From Pardosa pseudoannulata (lineage: Eukaryota; Arthropoda; Arachnida; Araneae; Lycosidae), in assembly GCA_032207245.1 (NCBI GenBank), contig CM063506.1, positions 21,822,944 to 21,886,943 of the forward strand: a DNA stretch of 64,000 bases, in the 5' to 3' direction. Shown one piece after another: positions 22,096 to 38,665 of this stretch. The position numbers were made by a program, and so were the translations under genes. The notes beneath the pieces were generated by a model. That model saw nothing but the letters and a program-made list of their open reading frames with translations. It searched no databases and had not been told where the DNA came from. The stretch's first letter is position 1, and every line of letters begins with the position of its first letter.

Positions 22096-23279
22096 ACAAC
22101 TTTGATATACCCCCCCAAAAAATTACGCGCCAAATCTGGCACTCCCTACGGAAATTTTAGGGTTGCTGTTTCTTATTTTGGTGTTGCCAATTTAGGTTTT
22201 TTAAGCTTTTAGGTTTTTGCTGTTGCCAAATTTAGTATTTTCTTGTATTTTGTACCATTTTTGAGTTTTTTTAAAGTTTTGTGGCAACAATTTTTGGATT
22301 TCATATATGTTTTACCGCCATTTCATTCAATCGCCATTTCTTTGTGAAGTGATTAAGCGGATTTCTGACTTGCTGTATTTTGCTGCAAATCTGGTTGTAT
22401 TTTCCAATTATATTTTTTTTTCTATTAATTATTTTTATCTTTTAGCTTTCAACATGTTTCGTAAATCATGTTTAGCGGCTAATGTTGATTGTTTTAATAA
22501 ATTTATTGAAATTGCTGCTGGGGTAAATTGGGAGGAATTCAAAATTTCTGTATAAATAATTCTTTTTATTAGATTGCCGACAAGTATTTTCAATTGTATT
22601 TATTAAAATTTGTTTTTGGCGCCTTTTTTTTCTCGCCAAGATGGATTCTCGCTAAATACAAATAATTAATACATAAAAAATACTGAATCATTAAATACAA
22701 ACAAAAGAATACCTAAAAAATACAATAAATACATAAAAAATACAAATAAATGACACTGAATAACATATTATATGCAATTTACACAAAAATTTTAACAAAT
22801 ACAATTGAAAATACGTGTCGGCAATCTAATAAAAAGAATTATTTATACAGAAATTTTGAATTCCTCCCAATTTACCCCAGCAGCAATTTCAATAAATTTA
22901 TTAAAACAATCAAAATTAGCCGTTAAACATGATTTACGAAACATGTTGAAAGCTAAAAGATAAAAATAATTAATAGAAAAAAAAATATAATTGGAAAATA
23001 CAACCAGATTTGCAGCAAAATACAGCAAGTCTTGATCATTTCACAAAGAAATGGCGATAAAACATATATGAAATCCAAAAATTGTTGCCACAAAACTTAA
23101 AAAAAAAAACTCAAAAAATGGTACAAAATACAAGAAAATACTAAATTTGGCAACAGCAAAAACCTAAAAGCTTAAAAAACCTAAATTGGCAACACCAAAA
23201 TAAGAAACAGCAACCCTAAAAAGTCTGCAGGGAGGGCCAGATTTGGCGCGTAATATTTTTGGGGGTATATCAAAGTTGT
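22096..23279. mobile_element. Long foldback (inverted-repeat) element
   Basis: Two arms of about 500 bases, 22096-22613 and 22786-23279, are inverted copies; the outer ends read ACAACTTTGATATACCCCC and its complement. A 170-base AT-rich loop separates them. Over the inner 250 bases the arms differ at only a couple of positions, but near the tips they differ more. Each arm carries the same short frame (22307-22555 plus, 23028-22843 minus; shared C-terminus MFRKSCL...NWEEFKISV), hydrophobic in its first half. No target duplication is clear (CCGGC left, CCAGC right). Foldback DNA transposon is the best fit. Confidence 0.8.
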
Positions 23280-23284
23280 ACCAG

Positions 23285-24205
23285 CTAGTCATATGACGGG
23301 ATCAGTAAAAGCTTTAATTTTCCAGAATTGTAAAGTGCCCTATCAAGCGGGTAAAAAAATGGTTTGTTTTTCGGCTCAGAATTATCTGGTACACGCTCAA
23401 TAATTTGTTTATCTTCATACTCCTAAAGCCTCCGGATACTGTGAATGCAGTTTAGAATCGCATTGAATAATTTTAGTAAAACCGTATGGTTATGTATAAA
23501 AAATAATCACACAAACGAACAAACTTCTTAATTGTCAAAATATATAACTTAAACTCTAATTAATAAATAAACTAATTTAAATTTATTAGTCCGTGAAATA
23601 GACTCCTAGATTTTTATGAAAAGAATTTATTGTTGATACCGGTGATACAATTTTCATTGCAACAGAAAATAATCGACGATTAAATTTAAAATTATCGCAT
23701 ATGTATTTAATCTATTATTTACACCAAATATAAACGAAAATTATTTGCGTAATATCTAAGTTCAGTGATGAACCGTATAAAAATAATGCAGACGATACTT
23801 AAATAGTTTAAAATAAGAAATGATTAAATTAGATGGTTAAAGGAATGACGTCATAATGATAGAAAAAACGTTATTTTTACCTATTTATTATGTGATAAAT
23901 TGATGAATATAATCGCCTGCTCTTAACCGGGGAAAATAGTGCTTGAATGGCATTAAACGCTCGAAAAGGGGGAGGGAGGGGTGGAAGACGACAGTATTTT
24001 TAGCTGTGAATGAAGCATATTTATACCAATTTATTTTAGAATCGGATTGGTAGTTTAGGAGAAGATAAGCTTTACACGCTTTGAATTTTGTTAATCCTAA
24101 CTCATTAAGAAACCAATATGGATGCCTCTATCCATTACAGGTCCAACCGCTTCATAAATTCGAGGACAGACGGGCAGATAACTTAGGCTATTATTATATA
24201 GGGGA
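23285..24205 (-). mobile_element. Non-autonomous Helitron, copy 5
   Basis: On the minus strand it starts TCCCCTATATAATAATAG after an A and runs through the whole family body. The 3' end is damaged: CTAG (23285-23288) is joined directly to TCATATGACGGG, so the spacer and half of the palindrome are missing. The foldback element ends five bases away. Confidence 0.82.
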
Positions 24206-24221
24206 TATTATGATTCTAGAT

Positions 24222-24670
24222 TAAAATAATGCATTCAAAATAGGGAGGAGGAAAATACAATATACTAAGTCCTAGATATGGCTATTAAAACATTTCTTTG
24301 TCCAGTTTTTACGGTTTAATTTGGTCAATTCTGTTAAAGCTGGACAAGGCTCCACTATTCGACACTCGTTGAAGAAAAATCCCAAACTTTTAGGAGAAGA
24401 ATTCTTTCAGTTTGTCGCCAAGCTGAACCCTTTCCGCCTCCAATCTCACCATGATGTAGCTCTGTTACCAAATATCGCAAAGCTGGGAAAGGTTGCATTT
24501 GGGTATCCACTCCTTGCAGCATGAAAGTGTGAGAGACAATTTTTTGGAATTGTAATTCGTAGGCTAACCTTTGAGTCTTCACTGCAGCTGTGCTAAAATT
24601 CCCCTTTCGAAGAATGGGAAACTTCTTTCTTAGAACATTTTGAATTGTCCTTTGGGGTTTGTTTTTGTTC
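24222..24670. repeat. Direct duplication, copy 1, with conserved minus-strand frame
   Basis: About 450 bases repeated at 24798-25256. The minus strand has a 75-residue frame (24582-24355) beginning MKTQRLAYELQ and containing SHTFMLQG and EIGGGKG...WRQTERIL. The duplicate frame keeps most of these residues. I recognise no family. It may be a TE fragment or a pseudogene exon. Confidence 0.75.
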
Positions 24671-24797
24671 TACCAAGTAAACTACCTACTACCAAGTAAA
24701 ACTAATAAGTAAACTACCTACTTGGCAGTTATAAAACCTACCAAGGGCCTTGGTCAAAGCGTATTTAATATGTAATCATTATAATATTATATTGGAA

Positions 24798-25256
24798 TTC
24801 GAGATAAAAATAATATACTCAAAATAGGCAGAAGGAAAATACAATATACTAAGTCATAGATATGGCTATTAAAACATTTCTTTGTCCAGTGTCTACGGTT
24901 TAATTTTGTCGATTCTGTTAAAGCTCTGACAAGACTCCGCTACTCAAAGCTCGTTCAAGAAAAATCCCAAACTTTTAGGCGAAGAATTCTTTCAGTTTGT
25001 CGCCAATCGGAACCCCTTCCGCCTCCAATCTCACGAAGATATAGCTCTGTTACCCAATATCGCAAATCAGGGTAAGGTTGCATTTGGTTATCCTCTCCTT
25101 GCAGCATGAAAGTGTTCGAGACAACTTCTTGTAATTGTAATTCATAGGCTAACCCTTGAGTTTTCACTGCAGCTGTGCTAAAATTCCTCTTTCGAAAAAA
25201 AGGAATCTTCTTCTAAGAACATTTTGAATTGTCCTTTGAGTTTTGGTTTTGTTCTG
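24798..25256. repeat. Direct duplication, copy 2, with conserved minus-strand frame
   Basis: Partner of 24222-24670. The minus-strand frame (25167-24955, 70 residues) begins MKTQGLAYELQ with SNTFMLQG and EIGGGRGSDWRQTERIL. Both frames stay open across the shared region despite many substitutions. Confidence 0.75.
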
Positions 25257-25880
25257 TTGCTATGGGATCTAGTCTGTAAGCTGATTTAAATGCAGTGTTC
25301 TTGTAGGATAAGCTTGAAACAAACCCTTTTACTAGATGGCGCCACAATGACTCTTGCTTCTCCTCAAAATTATCATCATCATCTATCCTTAATTACTCTA
25401 CTCAAGTTTTCCTTTTCCTCTATTTTGTTAAATTTACTACTTTTAATCTTAAAAATAATTATAAAAAAATTATAAAATTAAATAAAAATTACAAAAAAAA
25501 CTATAAAACTCATAAAAATATTGGATGCTTGCCATAAACATTTGTTTAGTACTTAAATTATTAGTATAAGTTATTAAAGCTATACTAATCTTTATCTTTT
25601 TTTCTTTCTTTTTACTTTCATTTAATTTTTTACTTAATTTCAGCTATTCAGGGCCCCTCATTATTTCTCTTTTTGTTTTAAGACTTTATTCAGTCAAATT
25701 ACTTTCACCTATAATATATTTCCATACTTAATGAAGCACACCAGAGTAATTCTTACCTTCACCCCTGGGGATTCGGCCCAAGCCTAGGTGCTACAAACAA
25801 GCTACAATTCCGAAATACCCTTTTCATTTTTTAAAACTAGATGTCGAGACACATATCTCAACAGTAAGATTGAATAAACG
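25257..25880. other. No recognisable feature
   Basis: AT-rich; nothing supported. Confidence 0.4.
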
Positions 25881-25894
25881 AATAAACGAGTATA

Positions 25895-26553
25895 GCCGAA
25901 CGCTTGCCGATTGGTTAGGGCGCTGATCGTCGGTACCGGAGTTCGTGGGTTCGAATCCCACTATGACATGGATGTTCGTAGCCGTTCGGAATCTGCTTTA
26001 ACCCTCTGACTGCTCATCCCGCGATTTCCACGGGCAATTCAAATGTAGCAAAATTTGCTCATCCCGCGATTTTCTCGGGCATGTGTTTTTCTTCCTTTAA
26101 TAAGAAGCACATTCCGCCTTTTCATCGTTTAACCAGTGGAATAATTATTTACAGTATTAGACGTTTAATTGTGTAATAAATATATTTATATGACTAGAAT
26201 TATAGTTATATTAGATAATAGAAATATAGACATTATGTTATAAATAGAAATTAACTGTATTTCAATTGAAATTTATTAAAAATAATTTTTTTATGTGATA
26301 ACATATGAAATTAATTTTTCTGAAAGCTTATTTTCTCAGGATAAAAGTCAATATAAAATATAATTTCTAGAAAAAAAAATTAGTATTTCAATTCTCCAGT
26401 TGAAATATATACTTAAACTATGCAACAAAGAATACGCAACTTTTAAAGAGATCTCGGTTTACAAATTGAGCAGTCAGAGGGTTAATCAGTAGGTCTCGGT
26501 CTCATTAGCCCTCTTGTGCAAAATAGTAGACCGTAGAGCTCCAAACCAAAACC
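25895..26553 (+). mobile_element. tRNA-derived SINE split by a TTAA MITE
   Basis: Head GCCGAACGCTTGCCGATTGG with a perfect B box GGGTTCGAATCCCAC. The body is cut at GAATCTGCTTTAA (26001) and resumes TTAATCAGTAGGTCTCGG (26482) to the CCAAACCAAAACC tail. Flanking AATAAACGAGTATA (25881-25894) and AATAAACGAATATA (26554-26567) form a 14-base target duplication with one mismatch. Confidence 0.9.
26002..26481. mobile_element. TTAA-type MITE, family 3, inside a SINE
   Basis: TTAA at 25998-26001 and 26482-26485. TIR CCCTCTGACTGCTCA with perfect complement TGAGCAGTCAGAGGG. The left side has two ATCCCGCGATTT-CGGGC direct repeats (GCTCATCCCGCGATTT). 480 bp, non-coding. Confidence 0.92.
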
Positions 26554-26567
26554 AATAAACGAATATA

Positions 26568-27657
26568 AACGGTCATTAACGATCTCTAGCTCCAAAATTT
26601 AATTTAGAGAAAAAGCAAAATGAATGTACTTTTTATAACGGCGCGCCCTACGAAAGATTAAATTTAAGGATAGAAAATTTAAACTGTAACTGTTGGAAAC
26701 GTAGGCATAGAATTACTTTTATTAGAATGAGTGTTTTAAGTGTACTTTATTAATTCAGTTTTGACCCTTTATTTCCGCCATTTGGGTAGTTCCGATGGCT
26801 TTTTCGATGGTGTCGCGGCGGGAGAAAATCTAGATTCTACGTTGTCTCTCTTGCACATAATAAATTGCGATAAGCTTTTATTTCTCCCGAATTCTTTTTA
26901 AAACTGCAGTTACGACTCTCAATTCTTAAATAGCGGAATGGGATAGAATACCTGTTACTTTCTCCCATTTCCCCGTCAGTTAGTAAGGTAAAATGCTACT
27001 TCAATAAAAAAAATTCTCGAGTTTTATTGCTGTTTATTGGTATGAGCGCATGGAAGTTTATTGATTTATCATTTTATCTATGTATATCTAATTTGAATAT
27101 AAATTGTGAAAGAAAACCAAGACCATGTATACCAATTATGGCCAAAATATCTCCTTCCCGGAAATATTGTCCAAAATGTTCCTACCCGTACCTCAAAAAT
27201 ATAAATCTTTATCATCAATATTCTAAAAGTTATTTAAGTGGTCATAAGACTGTTAAACTGAAAAAAAGTTAGATTTTTCAGAAAAAATATATGGGAAAAG
27301 GAATTTAGTTCTGAACATTTTAACAGAAACTGCGTAAAAAATTTCCAATATTGAGAGGAGCTATGAATAAAAACGTGTCAACTGTTTACTGTAGACAAAT
27401 TTAACTTACAAAACTTTAACGTGATTTTTCTCAAATTGTGTTTTTTTTCACTTAACGTGCATGTTATCTCAAAATGTTTTTAATATTTCTTCATGAAATT
27501 TTTACAGGCTGTACACAATATATTTTTCACCCAATTGAACCTAAATTTTCTTATATTTCCAAAGATATGTTTTCTTTGCAATGATAAATTTTGAAGTTTT
27601 AAGAAAAAAATTTTCATTTTTTTTCATATATTTTTTAAAAATATATACAATGGAATG
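26568..27657. other. No confident gene
   Basis: AT-rich. An 81-residue frame at 27027-27272 contains PRPCIPIMAK...YCPKCSYPYL with two Cys (CPKC), but one CxxC is not enough to call a zinc domain. Confidence 0.3.
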
Positions 27658-27835
27658 TTCTAACAGGACAATGCCCCATGTCACAAGGCTAAAAATGTGT
27701 TGGGGTGGTTCCAGGAACATGATGCTGAATTCCAGTTAATGACCTGGCCGCTTAACTTATCGGATCTCAATCCGATAGAACACATGTGGAATGTCATGGG
27801 AAAGCAGCTCAGAGTTCAAAGACCACTGTACTTCA
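27658..27835 (+). pseudogene. Tc1-type transposase C-terminal fragment
   Basis: Reads F-stop-QDNAPCHKAKNVLGWF, then TWPLNLSDLNPIEHMWNVMG. These are the second Asp (QDNAPCH) and final Glu (NPIEHMWN) boxes of the DD34E catalytic triad. CAA has become TAA just before the Asp. The N-terminal two thirds and the inverted ends are absent. Confidence 0.92.
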
Positions 27836-27984
27836 CTGTACTTAGATAGCACAGATATCTGTAATATGTTTGAAGTTAGTTTAGTGGGATTCTAAATTAA
27901 AAAAAAAATTATTTCATTTCATTAGATACACAAAATGTTTCGGTCTAAGGCGACTTTCTGTCTCGGTTTTTGACACTATACTAC

Positions 27985-28511
27985 AAAGGTTTTTCTCTTT
28001 GACACTCCTTGAGATGTCCGAGGTGATTAGAAGGTCGGACGCGACGCCGAAATGTCAGACTGTGAGGCGGCAACGAAAGAACCAATCGGAGGCTAGCAGG
28101 ACAGATACACTGGAAGGAAAAACCAATGGGAAGTGGCAAAAGGTGACGTCAGGCGGCGCGAGTTTTTAGCCGGAGAGTCCATAGGACGAGAACAAGTGGA
28201 GGCTTCGACTTGTGGCGGTTGGTTTTTTGGAGAGCTTTTCTCCAGTTTTGTGTGGGACTCAAGGAGTCCCAGTTGTACTCCTGTACAACGGTATCTGCAG
28301 GCACCTGACCGCAGATTGTTTTTTTAGGTTCGTCCCGATCCTGAGACATTTAGGTCCGCACAAGCTCACCTGAGCCCTGTGATTTCCATTCGAAAAATTT
28401 GTACATAACTTCTATTTAATCAATAATAAACGTTATTCTTGTTCTAAGCTGTACGTCGTGTCATAACCACTTCGACACCCACACGCTACCTGAGGATCCC
28501 GTGACGTTACA
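27985..28511 (+). repeat. LTR-like dispersed repeat, plus copy
   Basis: Matches 58219-58700 in inverted orientation: ACTATACTACAAAGG, GAGATGTCCGAGGTGATT, GTCAGACTGT, CCAATGGGAAG, CGGAGAGTCC, GCTCACCTGAGCCCTG, AATAAACGTT, GTCATAACCACTTCGACACC, ending GTGACGTTACA. It is richer in GC than its surroundings, has a poly(A) signal near 28427 and a terminal ACA, which suggests a retroelement LTR. The 5' limit is approximate. Confidence 0.65.
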
Positions 28512-29627
28512 CAGTGATATCCTTTCAAGTTATACAATTTTATTTAATAAATATGGAACCTCATTAAAATGTAAACCAAACTATGCCTTATATTTCTTTA
28601 CATCCCATTAAATAATTTCTTGTGCAAATCACTTTTTGTGGTACTTGTTTGGTCTTCCAGTATATTCTGGACTATTGCAAAAATAAGCGTAAAGATGAGT
28701 GTTTTTTTAATATAAGGGATGTTTTTTTAATACTCACCACCATTTTCTCACACATTTTATGAATTCATTGCAAAAAGTAATTAATTCGTGGAAAAAAGGG
28801 AGTTTTGCGAAAGAATTAGCCCTATTTTTTATTTTCCATTCCTCTATTCATTCAGTATGACACGTATTGTACAAACTACAATGCTCTAACAAAGACTTGT
28901 TCATAGAGTGAGAGATATTAAACAGGGTCAAAATAAAAAAAATAAAACCCACTGTAATGAATTGCCTTCATAAATTCCAAGTAGGGAGAAATAATGTTAT
29001 GTTCTTTACTGTAGAAAAGACCGAAGAGAATTATTTAAACCCCAGTGTCACTGATTAATCGTATACGTCTTAATGAAAAGCCCTAAATGCATACATTACT
29101 TATTCATCCATTTTTACATTTTCATTATGAATTATGAGAAAACGCATTAAGAAGAGGATTTTTGTAGATAAAGATCATGGGCTTGTTCAGGGTGCCGCAT
29201 TTGACGTTTTATTTTTTAAGGATTAATTTTTTTTACATGTTTTGCAAATGGAATGAATGGTAGCACGTGTGAGAACGAGGCGCAAAAGAAGTGTAAAAGG
29301 AATGAAAAAACCTTTTCACTGAAGAACGTTTAGAAATCTATTAAATAAATGAAAACAAAAGCTTATTCATAAAACTAATCCTAATTTGCAGGAATTAGTT
29401 GGATTCTCATTTTTCTGTGTGGAGATGATATACTTATTGAATCAACTCAAAGTATTATCTATTTTGGTTCACTTGTGTTACTCAGGTAATTTTGGACAAT
29501 TTTAAAATAATACTTCTAAGCTCACGCCTAAATTGTAAACGAAAATACATAATGAAAAGGAGATCAGCAGCATGCGTCTTTATTTTCTTGAATAACATTG
29601 ATTAATTGTTAAAGTGTTATTGTTTTT

Positions 29628-29630
<3 letters not shown>
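28512..29630. other. No recognisable feature
   Basis: AT-rich; no supported frame or repeat. Confidence 0.4.
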
Positions 29631-29668
<38 letters not shown>

Positions 29669-29692
29669 TTATATAATTATATATATATATAT
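29631..29692. repeat. (TA)n microsatellite
   Basis: TA dinucleotides with an ACATATTTATATAATT interruption. Together with the (CA)n at 30229 it brackets a 530-base non-TA segment. Confidence 0.9.
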
Positions 29693-30228
29693 GTAATCCA
29701 GTAACTGTAAAACTGCTGGACACATGTTCCCCTATTATTTTTATATGCCCGGGTTACTGGGCAAGGAGAAAGCTAATCCAGCTAGCAGTAATAAGGAACG
29801 ATGCAGCCTGGCCACATTGAAGATACCAGCACAAGTCTAATTAAAACTTTATTTTAGAGCTGCTAAAACGGACATCTTTACTAGTCAACGACAGACAAGA
29901 GAAAGATACAAAAATCACTCTGCTCGAACAGAGGTGCACCCAAGAGCGAAGACAGAAATAATTTTCCCACTTACTCAGCGAATTTAAGTGTTAAGATCAG
30001 GAAAAACGCTTAGTTCTTTGCCGGCGACAGCTGGGAAACGTGTTGAATAGACAGAAAATTTACATCTATAGAATAGAAAGCTTTGGGAAATGGATAGAAA
30101 GAATTTTAAGTCAAGAACGCTCCTTTGATTAAGACATTTAGAGGCTGGGAAAAAGATTTTAAAGAATTAGAATGGGAGAGAGGAGGTTTTTAAGGAAATA
30201 TTAAAGTTAAATAATTTTGATATATTAT
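29693..30228. other. Segment bracketed by microsatellites
   Basis: Starts GTAATCCAGTAACTG with GCCCGGGTTACTGGGC soon after. More balanced composition than its flanks; possibly a TE that inserted into or spawned the microsatellites. No coding motif. Confidence 0.35.
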
Positions 30229-30262
30229 ACACACACACACACACATACATACACATACAGAA
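30229..30262. repeat. (CA)n microsatellite
   Basis: AC dinucleotides followed by ACATACATACACATACA. Confidence 0.9.
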
Positions 30263-35646
<5,384 letters not shown>

Positions 35647-36848
35647 CACTGTCTACCAATAAGTATTTGGACCTATGCAAATGACGATATCTGAGGTCCT
35701 GAGGTACGTTACGGCCTCCGCCGATATACATAGTGTAGGAAACAGCATCGGCATTAGTCGCATGCAAGATGCCACGCAGTTCGGAGCTCTCTGATTTCAA
35801 GAAAGGTATAATTATCGGGTATCACAAATGTGGCTAATCCTTAAGGGACATATTTAGCAATCTGAAGTACCCAAAATCGACAGTGGCCTATGTGATTAAG
35901 AATGGTGTGAAGGAAGGAGAGCGGTGATTGTCGGAATGTGCCCCGAGTCGGCAGACCAACGTAACTGGGAGATACAGACCGACAAGTGCTGTCCAGAGAA
36001 ATTCGGAAGAACTGCATCCAACCGATGGCCTTCATCCGCGAGGAGTTTCAACAGCCATCCGGCAGTATTGTTTCAATGAATACCATCCGTAAGGAAGCAT
36101 ATCTTCTTGGCCTTAATTGCCGTGTTACTGCCCATAAGCCTTTGATCACATAGTCCATCCGCGCTGCTCGGTTAATGTAGTGCAAAGCACATCGAATTTG
36201 GACCGTAGATTAGTGGAAACGGGTTCTTTGCAGCGACGAATCAAGGTTCTCCCTTTACCGTTCGGATGGCAGGGTCTGGGTCTGGCTTCTGCCTGGAGAA
36301 AGTCTCCTGCCAGAATGCATTGTGTCAACAGTCAAGTTCGGCGGAGGTGGAATTATGGTCTGGGGGTGTTTCTCCTGGTATGGACTGGGACCCTTGGTCC
36401 CCATTCGTGGTAAGCTCAACGCCGATGCCTTCTGCACTATTTTGGATGACAATGTACTTCCTATGTACCGGCAGTTTTACGGGTTGGACCCCTGTTACTT
36501 TCAGGACGACTATGCCAGTTGTCATGTTTCGAGGTTAACCAAGGCTTGGTATGGTGCTAATGGAGTTCATCGAATGGACTGAGCCCTACTGAGAACCTCT
36601 GAGACGAGTTGGATCACCGAATTAAGGAGAACACTACCAGTCCAAAATCGGTGAAGGAACTTGTATGTCTACTCCAAGCCGAGTGGAAGACAATGCCACT
36701 AGCTGTAATGCAAAGACTTGTGGAAAGTATACCCCGGAGGGTTCAAGGTGTAATTGCCTCTCGTGGAGGCTCTACCAACTATCGATTTTGAATAAAGTTG
36801 GTTTTTGTTTTCTATTACAGGTGTCCAAATACTTAGTGGTAGACAGTG
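35647..36848 (+). mobile_element. Tc1/mariner element with both ends
   Basis: Inverted ends CACTGTCTACCAATAAG / CTTAGTGGTAGACAGTG (15 of 17 paired), continuing into TATTTGGAC, flanked by TA at 35645-35646 and 36849-36850, the Tc1/mariner target. 1.2 kb, close to full size. Confidence 0.93.
35769..36791 (+). pseudogene. Tc1-type transposase, inactivated
   Basis: ATG at 35769 gives MPRSSELSDFKKGIIIGYHKCG then a stop: the start of the paired-like helix-turn-helix. Several stops and frame changes follow. From about 36220 the frame is good: [20 protein letters not shown] (first catalytic Asp), [14 protein letters not shown], then [14 protein letters not shown] (second Asp, where DNAPCH is usual). 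A deletion near 36580 removes part of the SPDLNPIEHLWD box; only a shifted P-T-E-N-L-W-like trace and DELDHRIKE remain. The end, VESIPRRVQGVIASRGGSTNY, is the usual Tc1 C-terminus. It acted in the nucleus as a cut-and-paste enzyme; now dead. Confidence 0.93.
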
Positions 36849-36850
36849 TA

Positions 36851-37488
36851 TACGTAGTATTTCACTTATGCTAAAAATTATCCATTCCTCCTGGTCTTCG
36901 AAAAAGTGAGTTTCCAATATATATATTTTATATGAGAATTATTATCCCTAAAATATTTATTCAAAATTTTCCTTTTTTTTTGCTAATTTTCCAACCGTAA
37001 AATGTAAGATAAAGGAGTGTTCCCCGACTTGAATTCTTTTGCCCATCTTTCAAAACTAAAGTTTGAATAAATGCTGGAATAAATTTTCTGTCTACTGGCC
37101 ACATTTTTCGGTCAGTTGCTCAGCTATTCTAGAAAAATGATATTGCTTCCGCTGTAATTCAATTATTGTCTGTGTGTTAAGTTCTCTTAAATGTTTAAGG
37201 TATCCCATTGTCTTACAAAATTGCTAACCTAAATGAAGTTTCATTACTCACTCGCTTTAGAGCTGACATTGGCCGCATGTTTTTGAAACGCAAGACCTAT
37301 GAGTTTTTGATTCGCAATAAGTGTCACGACTCTTAGGCTTTTTTTGATCCTACGACTACAGTCCTAAGAAGTCTTTTCTCCAAAAAAGTCCGGTATAATT
37401 ATAGGGACTAATCGTGAGTAAGATTTTTAATTATACCTAAATTGTTAGTATTATCCCTACTTTTGCCATGTACGGAAAAAGTATTGTG

Positions 37489-37531
<43 letters not shown>

Positions 37532-38490
37532 CACGAATATATATTATTAAATTTCGTCCTTAAGGGAAGAGCATTATCTAAAAAATAATATTAAAAGGCT
37601 GTTACCCTTTCACCCTCGGATTATGTGGGACGCACTGGAAAAATATATTCTTCAGAACACAATTTAAAGATGAAGCCTTTCACTACGAATAAACCATTTA
37701 TTTAACACGTTCTGACGAAACAATAAAAAAACACGCACATTATTCATAGATTTTAAAGAACAACTCAAAACCGTAATCAAAAGCAAAAATCATTCTTACT
37801 TTTTCGTTGCCATTCCGGCAAGGGAAATATTTTGCAAAAAATACAAAAGGAAAAACCATAGATCATAGTTCTGGGTAGTTCATCTAGTAATAAATAAAAT
37901 ATAATCTTCTTTATCAAGAAATTTCATTTGTTGGTAGCAATCTTTTAATATACTATCTCGATATCCGCATGCCTTTAATTAAATAAAATATCTTTGTTAT
38001 CATTTTGTAGAGAATGACAAACTTCATTAATATTCTGGCACACACATAAAAAAAGCAACCGTTCATTAACATTTCTACGAGACCATGTTTCCGATGCTTA
38101 TCACGTAGACGAAGCCTAATCAGGTGTCCCCATGTTGAGATGTCCAGTTCCTAACTTAACACGCCCTACCAAATGAGCCGCTAATGTATAACGACCCCCA
38201 ACCTCTGCCATTAAATCCGAGGACGCTGGTCGGATTTTCAAAATACTCTCTCCAGTTAATTACTTCTGCTGTTTGGGATTCTGTGTTACATAGACGCGGG
38301 AATTGATAAAGAGTTTACAGTCGGCACTTAACAGAAATGAGATGGTGCGTGTCGTGTCTTTGAATTAAGCTTTTTCTGGCGTAATTTAAATGGATCAAAA
38401 TATTTTAACAGCTTGAGATTTTTCAGCTCGCTAAAACCGTCTAAAGTATATATGGAATTAATTTTAACACTTCCTGTATTTTCCCAATAA
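36851..38490. other. No gene; microsatellite at 37489-37531
   Basis: AT-rich, with (AC)n followed by (AT)n at 37489-37531. A more balanced segment at 38080-38240 shows an A-box-like TAGCGGCTCATTTGGTAGGGCG on the minus strand but no B box downstream. Confidence 0.4.
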
Positions 38491-38665
38491 TACGAGGGCT
38501 GTTTAATAAATCTATATTTATACAGAAAACAAATTATCATTAATATTTTTGCTTGCGTAGTGTTAACAAACGTAAGAGGCATTGCTCCAACGTTCTGTCC
38601 ACTTCTTAAAACTGTTGTGAAAGTTCGTGTTTCAACTCCTCTTTTTAGCCCACTCTCCTGTTTCT
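38491..38665. repeat. Dispersed repeat, mariner-like end, copy 1
   Basis: TACGAGGGCTGTTTAATAAAT, then ATACAGAAAACAAATTA; later CGTTCTGTCCACTT and TTTTAGCCC. The copy at 51293 has TACGAGGACTGTTCAGCAGG, TACAGAAAACAGATTA, CGTTCTATCCACTT and TTTTAGTTGCCC in the same order. The TACGAGGxCTGTTCA start resembles mariner termini; the assignment is an inference. Confidence 0.5.

Noticed and set aside
38140..38215. tRNA A-box-like TAGCGGCTCATTTGGTAGGGCG on the minus strand
   Set aside because: No B box or pairing arms at the right distance, so neither tRNA nor SINE head is supported.
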